Assembly: GCA_021730905.1 (NCBI GenBank)
Contig: JAKFYK010000031.1
Coordinates: 1-58,082, forward strand
DNA: 58,082 nucleotides
Origin: Betaproteobacteria bacterium
GTDB lineage: Bacteria; Pseudomonadota; Gammaproteobacteria; Burkholderiales; SG8-41
Reading direction: 5' to 3'
Both the position numbers and the translations under genes were made by a program. The notes beneath the pieces are model-generated. The model made no database searches and was not told the origin of the DNA. It worked only from the letters and a program-made list of their open reading frames with translations. Shown here piece after piece: positions 17,902 to 26,944 of this stretch (its first letter is position 1; each line of letters opens with the position of its first letter).

Positions 17902-19587
17902 ATGGCCGCCGCCAAACCCCTCAACAAACGCAGCCAGCTCATCACCGCGGGTGTCGCGCGCTCGCCCAACCGCGCCATGCTGCGCGCAGTGGGCTTTGGC
18001 GACAACGATTTCGTCAAGCCCATCGTCGGCGTCGCCAACGGTCATTCGACGATGAACCCGTGTAACGCCGGCATCCAGCCGCTGGTAGATCGCGCAATCG
18101 CCACGCTACACGAATCCGGTGCGATGCCGCAGGTGTTCGGTGTACCGACGATTACCGACGGCATCGGCATGGGCACCGAGGCGATGAAGTATTCTCTGGT
18201 GTCTCGCGAGGTGATCGCCGATTGCATCGAGACCGCGGTCAACGGCCAGGCGATGGACGGCGTACTCGTTTGCGGCGGCTGCGACAAGAATATGCCGGGC
18301 GGCATGATCGCCATGCTGCGCATGAACGTGCCTGGCATTTATGTTTATGGCGGCACCATCAAACCCGGCAAGTGGAAAGGCGTCGATCTCACTGTCGTTA
18401 GTTCGTTTGAAGCCGTCGGCGCGTACGCCGCGGGCAAGATGAGCGACGAGGATTTTATCGGCATCGAGAAGAATGCCTGTCCGTCGGTGGGCGCGTGCGG
18501 CGGCATGTTTACCGCCAACACCATGTCCAGTTCGTTCGAGGCGCTGGGCATGAGCATACTCGGCTCGTCGCAAATGGCTTCGCCCGATCCGGAGAAAGCG
18601 GACTCGGCCGCGGACTCGGCGCGTGTGCTGGTCAACGCCATCAAGCAAGACATCAAGCCGCGCGACATCGTCACGCGCAAGTCGATTGAAAACGCCGTCG
18701 CGCTGATCATGGCCACCGGCGGCTCCACCAACGCCGTGCTGCACTACCTCGCCATTGCGCACGCCGCGCAGGTGAAATGGACCATCGACGACTTCGAGCG
18801 CGTGCGGCGCAAAGTACCGGTGCTGTGCGATCTCAAACCGTCGGGGCGCTACGTTGCGGTGGATTTCCATCGTGCCGGCGGCGTGCCACAGGTGCTGAAA
18901 ATGCTGCTGAAGCACGGACTGTTGCACGGCGAGTGCATGACCATCAGCGGCAAAACCATGGCGCAAGCACTGGCGGACATCCCGGACAACCCGCGCACCG
19001 ATCAGGACGTGATCCGGCAGTGGGACAACCCGATGTACAAAAAGGGCCATCTCGCGATACTCAAGGGCAATCTGTCGCCGGAAGGCTGCGTCGCGAAAAT
19101 TACCGGATTGAAATCACCGAAGATCACCGGCCCCGCGCGCGTGTTCAACTCCGAACGGGAGACTATGGATGCGATCATGGCAAAAAAAATCAAACACGGC
19201 GACGTGGTAGTGATTCGCTACGAAGGTCCAAAAGGCGGGCCCGGCATGCAGGAGATGCTCGCGCCTACCGCTGCACTAATCGGTCAGGGTTTGGGCGAAA
19301 CGGTGGGCCTCATCACCGATGGACGTTTCTCTGGCGGCACCTGGGGCATGGTGGTCGGCCATGTTTCACCCGAGGCCTACGTCGGCGGTCCCATTGCGCT
19401 GGTGAAGGAAGGCGACTCGATCACGATAGACGCCACCAAGCTGCTGATCAAACTGAATATCTCCGCCAAGGAAATGGCCGCGCGCAAAAAGAAGTGGAAA
19501 CAACCAAAGCCGCGCTACACGCGCGGCGCGCTGGCCAAGTTCATGAATGCGGTTTCGACGGCGAGCAAGGGCGCGGTGACGGACTGA
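17902..19587 (+). CDS. ilvD: dihydroxy-acid dehydratase
   Basis: The protein has 561 residues. The Fe-S ligands are Cys54 (NPCNAG), Cys127 ([11 protein letters not shown]) and Cys199 ([12 protein letters not shown]), the [2Fe-2S] pattern of the IlvD/Edd family. The C-terminal segment [19 protein letters not shown] includes the serine of the active site. It converts dihydroxy-isovalerate and dihydroxy-methylvalerate to the keto acids for valine and isoleucine. A GGAG precedes the ATG at good spacing. It is monocistronic or leads into the APC permease 25 bases downstream. Confidence 0.96.
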   Translation: MAAAKPLNKRSQLITAGVARSPNRAMLRAVGFGDNDFVKPIVGVANGHSTMNPCNAGIQPLVDRAIATLHESGAMPQVFGVPTITDGIGMGTEAMKYSLVSREVIADCIETAVNGQAMDGVLVCGGCDKNMPGGMIAMLRMNVPGIYVYGGTIKPGKWKGVDLTVVSSFEAVGAYAAGKMSDEDFIGIEKNACPSVGACGGMFTANTMSSSFEALGMSILGSSQMASPDPEKADSAADSARVLVNAIKQDIKPRDIVTRKSIENAVALIMATGGSTNAVLHYLAIAHAAQVKWTIDDFERVRRKVPVLCDLKPSGRYVAVDFHRAGGVPQVLKMLLKHGLLHGECMTISGKTMAQALADIPDNPRTDQDVIRQWDNPMYKKGHLAILKGNLSPEGCVAKITGLKSPKITGPARVFNSERETMDAIMAKKIKHGDVVVIRYEGPKGGPGMQEMLAPTAALIGQGLGETVGLITDGRFSGGTWGMVVGHVSPEAYVGGPIALVKEGDSITIDATKLLIKLNISAKEMAARKKKWKQPKPRYTRGALAKFMNAVSTASKGAVTD

Positions 19588-19612
19588 CCGCTGCGAGCGT
19601 TGTGGAGCAGGT

Positions 19613-20836
19613 GTGAGCGGCAATCCGCAACTGCGGCGCGTGCTGTCGTTGCCGCTTATTACCTTCTACGGCCTCGGCACCATACTCGGCGCGGGCATCT
19701 ATGTGCTGGTGGGCAAGGTCGCCGGTGCTGCCGGTCTTTACACGCCCCTGTCGTTCATGCTGGCGGCGGCGGTTGCCGCCCTCACCGGTTTCGCCTATGC
19801 CGAACTGAGTTCGCGTTTTCCGGTCGCCGGCGGCGAAGCCATCTATGTGCAGCAGGGATTCGGCATTCGCAGACTTTCCACGCTCGTCGGTTTGATGGTC
19901 GCTGCTGCGGGGCTGGTGTCCGCCGCGACCATCACTCACGGTTTCGTTGGCTACCTCGGCGTGTTCGTCGATTGGCCGGCGACCCCTGTCATCATCGCTG
20001 TGGTGATGTTGCTGGGCGCGCTGGCAGTGTGGGGCATCCTTGAATCAGCGTGGGCAGCAGCGATTGCAACTGTCATCGAAATAGCCGGCCTCGCTATTGT
20101 GATCGCCGTCGCCTCGCCCAGTCTGGCCACGCTGCCCGCGCGCTGGCCGGACCTGTTGCCGATGGCCGACGCTGCCGCCTGGTCCGGTATTCTGGTCGGC
20201 GCGTTCCTGGCGTTTTACGCTTTCATTGGCTTTGAAGATATGGTGAACGTCGCCGAGGAAGTGAAGGACCCGGCGCGTAATCTGCCGTGGGCCATCGTGT
20301 TCTCGATCGTACTTGCCACGCTGCTGTACCTGTTGGTGGCGCTGGTAGCCGTGTTGTCGCTGCCGGTGCAGGAACTTGCAAACAACGCGGCGCCCCTCGC
20401 TCTGATTTTCGAGCGCGCCAGCGGCCGGCCGCCGACGATCATTGCGGTCATCAGCCTGTTTGCAGTCGTCAACGGCGCGCTGATCCAGATCATCATGGCG
20501 TCGCGGATACTCTATGGCATGAGCGTCGCGGGGTGGTTGCCCGGCGCGTTCGCGCAGGTCGGCGCACGCACCGGCACCCCGGTCGTCGCCACGGTTGCCG
20601 TATCGGCGGCCGTGCTGGTGCTGGCGCTGACACTGCCGATTGCCACGCTTGCCAAGGCCACCAGCACCATCGTGCTGGCCGTGTTCGCCCTGGTCAATCT
20701 GGCGCTGATCCGTATCAAAAGCCGCGGCCCTGCGCCGCGCGGCGCGCGCGTCTACGCCGCTTGGGTGCCGTGGGGCGGCCTGGTTCTATCGCTGGCGCTG
20801 CTGACCTTTCATCTCGCCGCCGCCGCGCGCGGCTGA
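19613..20836 (+). CDS. APC-family amino acid permease
   Basis: The inner-membrane protein has 407 residues and about eleven or twelve helices. The APC substrate motif GLGTILGAGIYVLVGKVAG lies in helix 1, and FIGFEDMVNVAEEVKDPARNLP, typical of the family, lies near residue 205. It starts at a GTG with GGAG six bases upstream. It should take up an amino acid or polyamine with protons. It follows ilvD in the same direction, so a role linked to branched-chain amino acids is possible but unproven. At 407 residues it is slightly shorter than the usual 440-500. Confidence 0.85.
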   Translation: MSGNPQLRRVLSLPLITFYGLGTILGAGIYVLVGKVAGAAGLYTPLSFMLAAAVAALTGFAYAELSSRFPVAGGEAIYVQQGFGIRRLSTLVGLMVAAAGLVSAATITHGFVGYLGVFVDWPATPVIIAVVMLLGALAVWGILESAWAAAIATVIEIAGLAIVIAVASPSLATLPARWPDLLPMADAAAWSGILVGAFLAFYAFIGFEDMVNVAEEVKDPARNLPWAIVFSIVLATLLYLLVALVAVLSLPVQELANNAAPLALIFERASGRPPTIIAVISLFAVVNGALIQIIMASRILYGMSVAGWLPGAFAQVGARTGTPVVATVAVSAAVLVLALTLPIATLAKATSTIVLAVFALVNLALIRIKSRGPAPRGARVYAAWVPWGGLVLSLALLTFHLAAAARG

Positions 20837-20910
20837 CGGTTCAGGCCACGGGCGCGGATCGCCTTGCCGGCGAGGCTGCGGCATTCAAAGGCCTGTTATT
20901 TCCACTCCAA

Positions 20911-20930
20911 ATCAATGCACAGGCATTGAT
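20911..20930. other. perfect hairpin between convergent genes
   Basis: ATCAATGC, a four-base loop ACAG, and GCATTGAT form a perfect eight-base-pair stem between the APC permease and the cyclase, which converge here. No T-run follows on either strand, so it is not a standard intrinsic terminator. It may slow transcription or be a protein site. Confidence 0.4.
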
Positions 20931-20943
20931 GTCCCTGGTTGCT

Positions 20944-22644
20944 TCATCCTAACACTTCCACCACTCCCACTGGTTTATCTTTGCCTTTAACAGCCATGAT
21001 CGCTGTCCGTCCGAGCGTAAAGCCCGAACCTAAACGAGAGGCGGTTTCGTCTGTAACGAGAATGGTAGCTTGCAGCTCTTTGGTAAGCCCTTCGATACGA
21101 CTCGCCAAATTCACCGCATCACCGATAACCGCATATTCCACGCGGCTATCGGGGCCTATCAGTCCAGCGATGACTTCGCCAGTGTGAATACCGACGCCAA
21201 TACGCAAATCGGGAATACCCGGCCGCCGTAAACGCACATTGAGCGATTCCAGCCTGTAAACCATGCCTAAAGCCGCGCGCACGGCTCGCGCCGCACTATC
21301 AGGATAACTATTAGGCGCGCCGAAGAGCGCCATCACACCGTCACCGGTAAACTGCTTGACGACGCCGCCCTCAGCTTCGACAGCAGAGACCATCTCGGTA
21401 AAAAACTGGTTGAGTATCTGCACAAGGGCAGCAGCATCGGTGCGTTCACTAATCGTCGTGAAGTTCCGGATGTCCTGAAACAGAATCGTGACCTCGCGCC
21501 TTTCCCCGGCCAGTGGTATACGGTCGTTGAGCACTGCACTGGCAACGTCTTTGGAGACAAACCGGCCAAACGTGTATTTGAGTTTCTCGCGTTCTTCGAG
21601 TCCGCAGACCATTTCATTGAAAGAGACCCCAAGAAAACCGATTTCATCCTGCCGGTTGACGGGAATACGTTGGTTGAAGTTGCCCTGCAGCACCTGTTGC
21701 ATACCCTTTACGAGCGTCTGGATAGGGGAGGTAATGCTGGCAGTCAGTACGCCACCGAGTAAAAGTGCGCCAAGCAGTGCTGCAAGGCCGATGCCAGCAA
21801 GGCGCCATCGCAAGGCGGCAAGTGGAGCAAGCGCAGCGTCATAGGATCGCTGTACCAGCGCATGGAGTGGTGGCGTTATCTGGGCCTGGATTGGTACTAG
21901 TAGCGACAAGAATCGTTCTCCCTGCAGCCGAACGAGAAAGGGTGTCCCAGGGACGCCTTGGGAAATCTCGGTTGTTGGACGCCGAGACTCCGTCAGGAGA
22001 TGTCGCTGGGCCAGGGGCCATGACGAGGCAAACAGTCGCTCGGCCGTGAGGAACGAGATTTCGGAGCCAGTCTCCTTTCCCAGTTGTTGTGCGATGGCAT
22101 CGCCTATGTGGGTGCCCAGGAGGAGGAACCCAATGATTCCCGGCGCAAGGACGGGAACGACCGTAATCTGCACCAGGGTCCCTTCAATTTCGGTGAAAAT
22201 CGCTGTCGGTTTCTCGGCTGCAAAAGCGCCGGAGAGCGCCGGGAAAATCGCCAGGTTCTTTCCGGCAGTAAATTTGCCGCTGGAATCGGCAAGCAGCATT
22301 CCCTTTTCATCCGTAACCCAAAGTACGTCAACGCCCATGCGGTTACGGTAATTCTGCGCAACGGGAAACAAGGTTGACGGGTCGTAGGTGGCGATAACCT
22401 GTTTGAGGGCGAAATCAGATGCAAGAAGTTCGGACTGAGTGAGCAAGTGGTCGGAATGCACCTTCATGGCCCTGCGGAAAACCCTTTCAGTGACCAACAA
22501 CTCGCTTTTGAGTACCGACTCCACCTGACGGCTCACCATCAGTTGGGTGATCCACAACGTCAGGACCAGCACCAAAAGTATGATTACCGAGAAGACAAGA
22601 AAAATTTTTGTACGCAGCCGGCACTGCATCCACCATGTCATCAA
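20944..22644 (-). CDS. membrane sensor adenylate/guanylate cyclase (class III)
   Basis: The protein has 566 residues. Helix 1 (about 14-36), a periplasmic Cache-like sensor region (about 37-280), helix 2 (about 282-303), a HAMP domain (about 303-355) and a cyclase catalytic domain (about 380-555) follow in order. Metal ligands are Asp391 (LFQDIRNF) and Asp435 (FTGDGVM). The substrate Lys430, Asn512 and Arg516 are present, but position 505, usually Thr or Asp (EYTVIGD), is Ala. It should make cAMP or cGMP in response to an extracytoplasmic signal. Its start overlaps the cupredoxin stop by four bases, so the two are co-translated. Confidence 0.9.
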   Translation of the reverse strand: MMTWWMQCRLRTKIFLVFSVIILLVLVLTLWITQLMVSRQVESVLKSELLVTERVFRRAMKVHSDHLLTQSELLASDFALKQVIATYDPSTLFPVAQNYRNRMGVDVLWVTDEKGMLLADSSGKFTAGKNLAIFPALSGAFAAEKPTAIFTEIEGTLVQITVVPVLAPGIIGFLLLGTHIGDAIAQQLGKETGSEISFLTAERLFASSWPLAQRHLLTESRRPTTEISQGVPGTPFLVRLQGERFLSLLVPIQAQITPPLHALVQRSYDAALAPLAALRWRLAGIGLAALLGALLLGGVLTASITSPIQTLVKGMQQVLQGNFNQRIPVNRQDEIGFLGVSFNEMVCGLEEREKLKYTFGRFVSKDVASAVLNDRIPLAGERREVTILFQDIRNFTTISERTDAAALVQILNQFFTEMVSAVEAEGGVVKQFTGDGVMALFGAPNSYPDSAARAVRAALGMVYRLESLNVRLRRPGIPDLRIGVGIHTGEVIAGLIGPDSRVEYAVIGDAVNLASRIEGLTKELQATILVTDETASRLGSGFTLGRTAIMAVKGKDKPVGVVEVLG

Positions 22645-23312
22645 TATTCCCGTTGCCTGATGGCCGTGGGGCGCGCCTGCAGTGGTTTCAGAGACAGCCT
22701 GAATGTTAAGGTCGATAGCGCACCCTGGACCTGTACCTGCTGCGCGGTACCCGCTACTTCGGCACGGCTGCGTTCGTGCCAGACTACGATGGTGTAACTT
22801 CCCGGCGGCACGCCTGACAGAACAAACTCGCCGAGTTTGTCCGTGGTTGCGTGATACGGAGTTGGAACGACCAGGATGGTTGCCACCATCTCATCGTGGA
22901 TGTTGCAGGCAATATTGACGACGCCAGGCTGGTCGAACGTAATCGACGGTATCGTTTCTCCTTTGTACAATTTCAAATCAAACTTTTTGGTGCGCGACAA
23001 TGAGTAAACATTATGGTGGATCTGATCACGATTGGGAAACTGCACTTCGGTGCCGACGGGGATCACCAGCAAGTTTGGAACAAACTGTTTGTTGACTTGA
23101 TCAAGGCTGGCTTTGCGCGTCGGAGAAGCGAGTGCTTTTTCCGGCAATGGCGCCTGAACATAAACAACTGCTTGAGCGACGCCGTTGCCTCGGTCATCCA
23201 GAACTTTGCCCCTGATGTCCGCCGCCTGCGCAGATGCGCAAAACATCACGGTGAAGAAAAAAGACATCCTCAGCCGAAGACATGCCGTAGCTTTCAACTG
23301 GTGCTCCCACAT
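22641..23312 (-). CDS. exported cupredoxin-domain protein
   Basis: The protein has 223 residues from the ATG at 23312; a later ATG at 23267 is possible, and neither has a strong ribosome-binding site. A signal peptide ends near AQA-AD (residue 30). A short beta-sandwich (32-60) precedes a plastocyanin-like domain with a complete type 1 copper set: His100 (IHHNVYS), Cys136, His139 and Met142 (NIACNIHDEMVA). A carboxypeptidase-regulatory-like strand follows (GEFVLSGVPPGSYTIVVWH). Relatives are annotated as methylamine utilisation or plastocyanin-like proteins. It is probably periplasmic, and it is translated just ahead of the sensor cyclase, suggesting a copper- or redox-linked signal. Confidence 0.8.
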   Translation of the reverse strand: MWEHQLKATACLRLRMSFFFTVMFCASAQAADIRGKVLDDRGNGVAQAVVYVQAPLPEKALASPTRKASLDQVNKQFVPNLLVIPVGTEVQFPNRDQIHHNVYSLSRTKKFDLKLYKGETIPSITFDQPGVVNIACNIHDEMVATILVVPTPYHATTDKLGEFVLSGVPPGSYTIVVWHERSRAEVAGTAQQVQVQGALSTLTFRLSLKPLQARPTAIRQREY

Positions 23313-23351
23313 TGATTGATGGCAACTGCCGCCGTGCCTTGCCTTCCCCCT

Positions 23352-23388
23352 CCCGGCTGAACCTGCCGAAGGGCTCCGCACGAACGGG
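23352..23388. repeat. REP-like palindromic repeat, degenerate short copy
   Basis: CCCGGCTGAACCTGCCGAAG and GCACGAACGGG resemble the arms of the repeats at 12801 and 30248, but with base changes and a reduced centre. It lies in the divergent gap of about 290 bases between the cupredoxin and the YyaL gene, where I see no other clear element. Confidence 0.5.
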
Positions 23389-23606
23389 AGGGATGGGAAA
23401 TCCAAACGTTTCCAAACAGCACTTTATCTTCCGCTCAGTGGAGGGTCAAGCAAGCAGCGGCAAGGATGGCTCTGCGCCGACGATTAGAGCCGCTTCGGGG
23501 CCATGTGCTGAGCTACGCTGACTCTGTCTGCAGCAACCCCCAACGTCAACGCAGTTATTTTGTGATGAAGCCTGTGACAGAATGCGCAGGAGTTTACGGA
23601 ACTACC

Positions 23607-25763
23607 ATGCCCAACCGCCTCGCGCGCGAAACTTCGCCTTACCTTCAGCAGCACGCCGATAACCCGGTTGACTGGCATCCGTGGAGCGAGGAAGCGCTGG
23701 CACTCGCACGTACGCAGGACAAGCCGATATTGCTGTCGGTGGGTTACTCCGCCTGCCACTGGTGCCATGTGATGGCACACGAGTCGTTTGAAGACGCGGC
23801 CGTCGCAGCGGAGATGAACCGGCTCTACGTCAACATCAAAGTCGATCGCGAAGAACGTCCCGACCTTGACCAGATTTACCAGGCTGCGCACCACCTGTTG
23901 ACGCGGCGCAACGGCGGCTGGCCGCTGACCATGTTTCTGATGCCCGACGGCACGCCGTTTTTCGGCGGCACGTATTTTCCGAAGACGGCGCGTTACAACA
24001 TGCCGGGGTTTTTGGACCTGCTCCCCCGTATTGCGCAGGCTTATCACGAGCAGCGCGATGAAATTGCCAAACAAAACGAATCATTGATAGCAGCACTGGT
24101 GAGCACCGTGCCGGCGTCACCCAATGCGGAAGAATTCGAGCGCATGCCCTTGACCGAGGCCTTGCGCGAATTCACGCAAGTGTTTGATCGTGAGCACGGC
24201 GGCATCGGCCGCGCGCCGAAATTTCCGCATCCGTATGAACTGGCGTTTTGTTTGCGCAGACACGCGCTGGATGGCGACACGGCGGGCCTCGACATCGCGC
24301 ACACCACGCTCACGCACATGGCCGAAGGCGGCATTTACGATCATCTTGGCGGCGGCTTCGCGCGCTACAGTGTCGATGACACGTGGACCATTCCGCATTT
24401 CGAGAAAATGCTCTACGACAACGGGCCGCTGCTGGCGCTGTACAGCGACGCATGGCGGGTCACGCAATCACCGCGCTACAAAACGGTTTGCGCGGAAACC
24501 GCAGCATGGGTAATGCGCGAGATGCAGTCTCCGGAGGGTGGTTATTACTCCTCGCTCGACGCCGATTCGGAGCACGTTGAAGGCAAGTTTTACGTGTGGA
24601 CGCCGGAGGAGGTAAAAGCGCTGCTCACGCCCGTTGAATACGCGGTGCTGGCGCCGCACTACGGGCTGGATGACACGGCTAATTTTGAGCATGCGACCGC
24701 AGAGGGCGGAGCAGGGGCCCCTCGCAGAGGGGATGCGACCCCGGAGCGGGATGCAGGCGCCGGAGCAACGCGGTCGCAGACAGCCTCTTCGCTGACGGAT
24801 CCCTCTTCGGAGGTCCCTCGTTCAACGCTCCGAGGCGCCTACTGGCATTTGCGCGTCATGAAACCGCTCGCGGGTAGCGGCACGCTGCTCGCCTCCGCAC
24901 GCGCCAAATTGCTCGCAGTACGCAACCAACGAATCTGGCCGGGCCGCGACGAAAAAACCCTTACTAGCTGGAACGCGCTGATGATCAAGGGTATGGCGAG
25001 GGCGGCGCGCGTGTTCAACGAACCCGCGTGGCTCGCCTCGGCGCAGCACGCACTGGATTTCATCCGCCGCGCCTTGTGGCAGGACGGCCGCCTGCTCGCC
25101 ACGTACAAGGACGGCAAAGCGCATCTCAATGCCTATCTCGACGACTACGCATTCTTGCTCGATGCGCTGCTCGAATTGATGCAGAGCGAGTTTCGCGCTG
25201 AAGATCTGGATTTCGCGCGTGCGCTGGCGGAACGGCTGCTCGATCAGTTTGAAGACCCTGTACACGGTGGTTTTTTCTTTGTAAGCCATGATCACGAAAA
25301 ACTCATACACCGCGGCAAGCCGGGCCACGACAACGCCACGCCGTCGGGCAACGGCATCGCTGCGTTCGCGCTGCAACGGCTGGGACATGTGATCGGCGAG
25401 CCGCGTTACATCGGCGCAGCGGAGCGCGCGATCCGATTGTTTTACAGCGCGATGCAACGCCAGCCCAGCGCCTTTGCAAGTTTGCTCACCGCGCTGGAAG
25501 AAACGCTTGCGCCGCCACGCATCGTTGTCCTGCGCGGTGACGCACGTGCGCTGGGTGAATGGCAGCGCGCGCTCACTACGCGTTATCGTCCCGACATGCT
25601 GGTCATCGCTTTGCGCGGGAGCGTTTCGGATTTGCCGCCCGCCCTTGCCAAGCCTGCGCCCGCGAGCGGCGTCAACGCCTGGGTTTGCCAAGGCGTTAGT
25701 TGCTTGCCTCCAGCTTCGGATTTGGGCACAATCGAGCGCTTGCTGGATCAGGCCAATAAATAA
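23607..25763 (+). CDS. thioredoxin-fold DUF255/YyaL (spermatogenesis-associated 20-like) protein
   Basis: The start is set at [16 protein letters not shown] (23607); the open frame upstream does not match the family. The protein has 719 residues. The N-terminal DUF255 thioredoxin-like domain carries CHWC ([16 protein letters not shown]), followed by an alpha/alpha barrel of glycosidase type ([27 protein letters not shown]). The family is widespread, but its reaction is not firmly known; a redox or sugar-epimerase-like role has been proposed. Between NFE and [10 protein letters not shown], normally adjacent, it carries an extra 51 residues rich in Gly, Ala, Arg and Ser, encoded by a palindrome-rich insertion. 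Confidence 0.9.
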   Translation: MPNRLARETSPYLQQHADNPVDWHPWSEEALALARTQDKPILLSVGYSACHWCHVMAHESFEDAAVAAEMNRLYVNIKVDREERPDLDQIYQAAHHLLTRRNGGWPLTMFLMPDGTPFFGGTYFPKTARYNMPGFLDLLPRIAQAYHEQRDEIAKQNESLIAALVSTVPASPNAEEFERMPLTEALREFTQVFDREHGGIGRAPKFPHPYELAFCLRRHALDGDTAGLDIAHTTLTHMAEGGIYDHLGGGFARYSVDDTWTIPHFEKMLYDNGPLLALYSDAWRVTQSPRYKTVCAETAAWVMREMQSPEGGYYSSLDADSEHVEGKFYVWTPEEVKALLTPVEYAVLAPHYGLDDTANFEHATAEGGAGAPRRGDATPERDAGAGATRSQTASSLTDPSSEVPRSTLRGAYWHLRVMKPLAGSGTLLASARAKLLAVRNQRIWPGRDEKTLTSWNALMIKGMARAARVFNEPAWLASAQHALDFIRRALWQDGRLLATYKDGKAHLNAYLDDYAFLLDALLELMQSEFRAEDLDFARALAERLLDQFEDPVHGGFFFVSHDHEKLIHRGKPGHDNATPSGNGIAAFALQRLGHVIGEPRYIGAAERAIRLFYSAMQRQPSAFASLLTALEETLAPPRIVVLRGDARALGEWQRALTTRYRPDMLVIALRGSVSDLPPALAKPAPASGVNAWVCQGVSCLPPASDLGTIERLLDQANK
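24690..24842 (+). repeat. in-frame palindrome-rich insertion in the DUF255 gene
   Basis: The 153 bases are an exact multiple of three. They contain nested inverted repeats: TGCGACCGC (24692-24700) against GCGGTCGCA (24770-24778), the palindrome AGGGGCCCCT, the hairpin CCCCTCGCAGAGGGG, and CGGAGC/GCTCCG pairs. The encoded peptide is low-complexity and interrupts a conserved junction of the family. This looks like a mobile palindromic element that inserted without breaking the frame. Confidence 0.65.
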
Positions 25764-25768
25764 ATCTT

Positions 25769-25790
25769 AATATAAACAAGTATTTACTAG
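25769..25790 (-). repeat. dispersed AT-rich motif, variant copy
   Basis: The minus strand reads CTAGTAAATACTTGTTTATA. It shares the eight-base core AAATACTT with the other copies, though the flank differs. It lies in the 39-base gap before the cytochrome c gene and overlaps its likely promoter region. Confidence 0.4.
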
Positions 25791-25802
25791 GAAATATCGA
25801 CC

Positions 25803-26114
25803 ATGAAACATGCGATCGCGGTCACCGCCGCAACCTTGGGTTTTCTGCTTGCAGGCACGGTGCAGGCAGATGAAAAACTAGCGCAGGCAAACGGCTGCAT
25901 GACCTGCCATCAAATCGACAAGAAAGTTCTCGGCCCGTCGTATAAAGAAGTCGCCGCGAAATACAAGGGCAACGCAGGCGCCGAAGCCATGCTGGTGAAA
26001 AAAGTCAAAGACGGCGGCAAAGGTGCGTGGGGCGATATGGTGATGCCACCCAATGCGCACGTGAAGGATGCCGACATCGCGGCCATCGTGAAGTGGATCA
26101 TGGCGCAGAAGTAA
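25803..26114 (+). CDS. small periplasmic class I cytochrome c (c551-like)
   Basis: The protein has 103 residues. A signal peptide (about 1-22, ending VQA) precedes a mature domain of about 80 residues. Haem is bound through Cys32-Met-Thr-Cys35-His36, and the sixth ligand is most likely Met81 in MVMPPNAHV. It is a typical small electron carrier between periplasmic dehydrogenases and oxidases. AGGA lies nine bases before the ATG. A strong hairpin follows the gene, so it is probably a single-gene unit. Confidence 0.93.
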   Translation: MKHAIAVTAATLGFLLAGTVQADEKLAQANGCMTCHQIDKKVLGPSYKEVAAKYKGNAGAEAMLVKKVKDGGKGAWGDMVMPPNAHVKDADIAAIVKWIMAQK

Positions 26115-26165
26115 CCGGGAATCCGTTGCAGGAAAAAAGCCGGCGCATATTACGAAGCCGGCGAT

Positions 26166-26192
26166 AAAAAGCCGGCTTGTGCCGGCTTTTTT
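26166..26192. terminator. bidirectional intrinsic terminator
   Basis: AAAAGCCGGC, loop TTGT, GCCGGCTTTTTT form a strong GC stem with a T-run on the plus strand. The minus strand also ends in a T-run because of the A-run before the stem. It serves the cytochrome c gene and the convergent secreted-protein gene. A second weaker GCCGGC pair lies just upstream (about 26140-26163). Confidence 0.9.
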
Positions 26193-26211
26193 GTTCGGGC
26201 CAGATGATTCA

Positions 26212-26919
26212 TCAGCGATCGCGCGCGGGCATTTCGACCAGTTCCAGCACATCCCAGTCGCCATGGAAATTGCAATCGCGTTCTTCAATGCAGCGGTTCC
26301 TGTCCAGCCAAACCGATCTTTTCTCGATACGCACCACGCGACCCAGCGCGGGCGCATACCACTCCATTTCACTGATCTGCGTTTCTTCGAGGCCTTGCCC
26401 GCCGTCACCGGGATAGATGGCGCGGCGAATTTTCACAGTATCAAACTCGCCCGCGGGCACGCGTATGCGCTCGCGTCCCAGCACCTTGCCGTCCACGCGC
26501 ACGCTGCGCGGCTTTGCGAGACCGGGCACAACGGCATTAACACGCACCGACCACGACTTTCCCGGTTCAAGCGGCAACACGTACGCCGGGTACGGCGTCG
26601 CGAACTCATACTCCATCCAGGCATCGTGACTATCCAGCACACGCCGTAAAAAATTGCCTTCCCGGGTTACGATTTCCGTGCGGGGCAATCCGGCACCGGG
26701 ATTGTCGGGCACCACCCGCACCGTCACGTCGCCGGCTTCCACGCGAGCCACTTCGTAACGGAGCTGGCCGCGAATGCCCTTGTTGTATCCGTTCAGCAAG
26801 CGGTACACATACGCGTCGCCCACCGCAGGCGGGCGCTCCGCGCCGATCGCTGAAGATGCCGGCGCCAGCATCGCCATCACGAAAATTATCCAGCCCATCT
26901 GTTTAAGGCAGGCATTCAT
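26212..26919 (-). CDS. secreted protein of unknown function
   Basis: The start is the ATG at 26919 (MNACLKQMGWIIFVMAML), with AGGAG seven bases upstream. The protein has 235 residues. A signal peptide of about 27 residues (ending AIGA-ERPP) is followed by a beta-rich domain with repeated Val-Arg-Val strands. Motifs such as LPLEPGKSWSVRV and RIRVPAGEFDTVKI resemble DUF3108-like exported beta proteins, though I cannot name the family firmly. Two cysteines near the C terminus (RCIEERDC) may form a disulfide. It is 25 bases downstream of the CmcJ-like gene and probably in its operon. Confidence 0.7.
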   Translation of the reverse strand: MNACLKQMGWIIFVMAMLAPASSAIGAERPPAVGDAYVYRLLNGYNKGIRGQLRYEVARVEAGDVTVRVVPDNPGAGLPRTEIVTREGNFLRRVLDSHDAWMEYEFATPYPAYVLPLEPGKSWSVRVNAVVPGLAKPRSVRVDGKVLGRERIRVPAGEFDTVKIRRAIYPGDGGQGLEETQISEMEWYAPALGRVVRIEKRSVWLDRNRCIEERDCNFHGDWDVLELVEMPARDR

Positions 26920-26944
26920 GGCAATCTCCTGCAGCACGCGCCGG

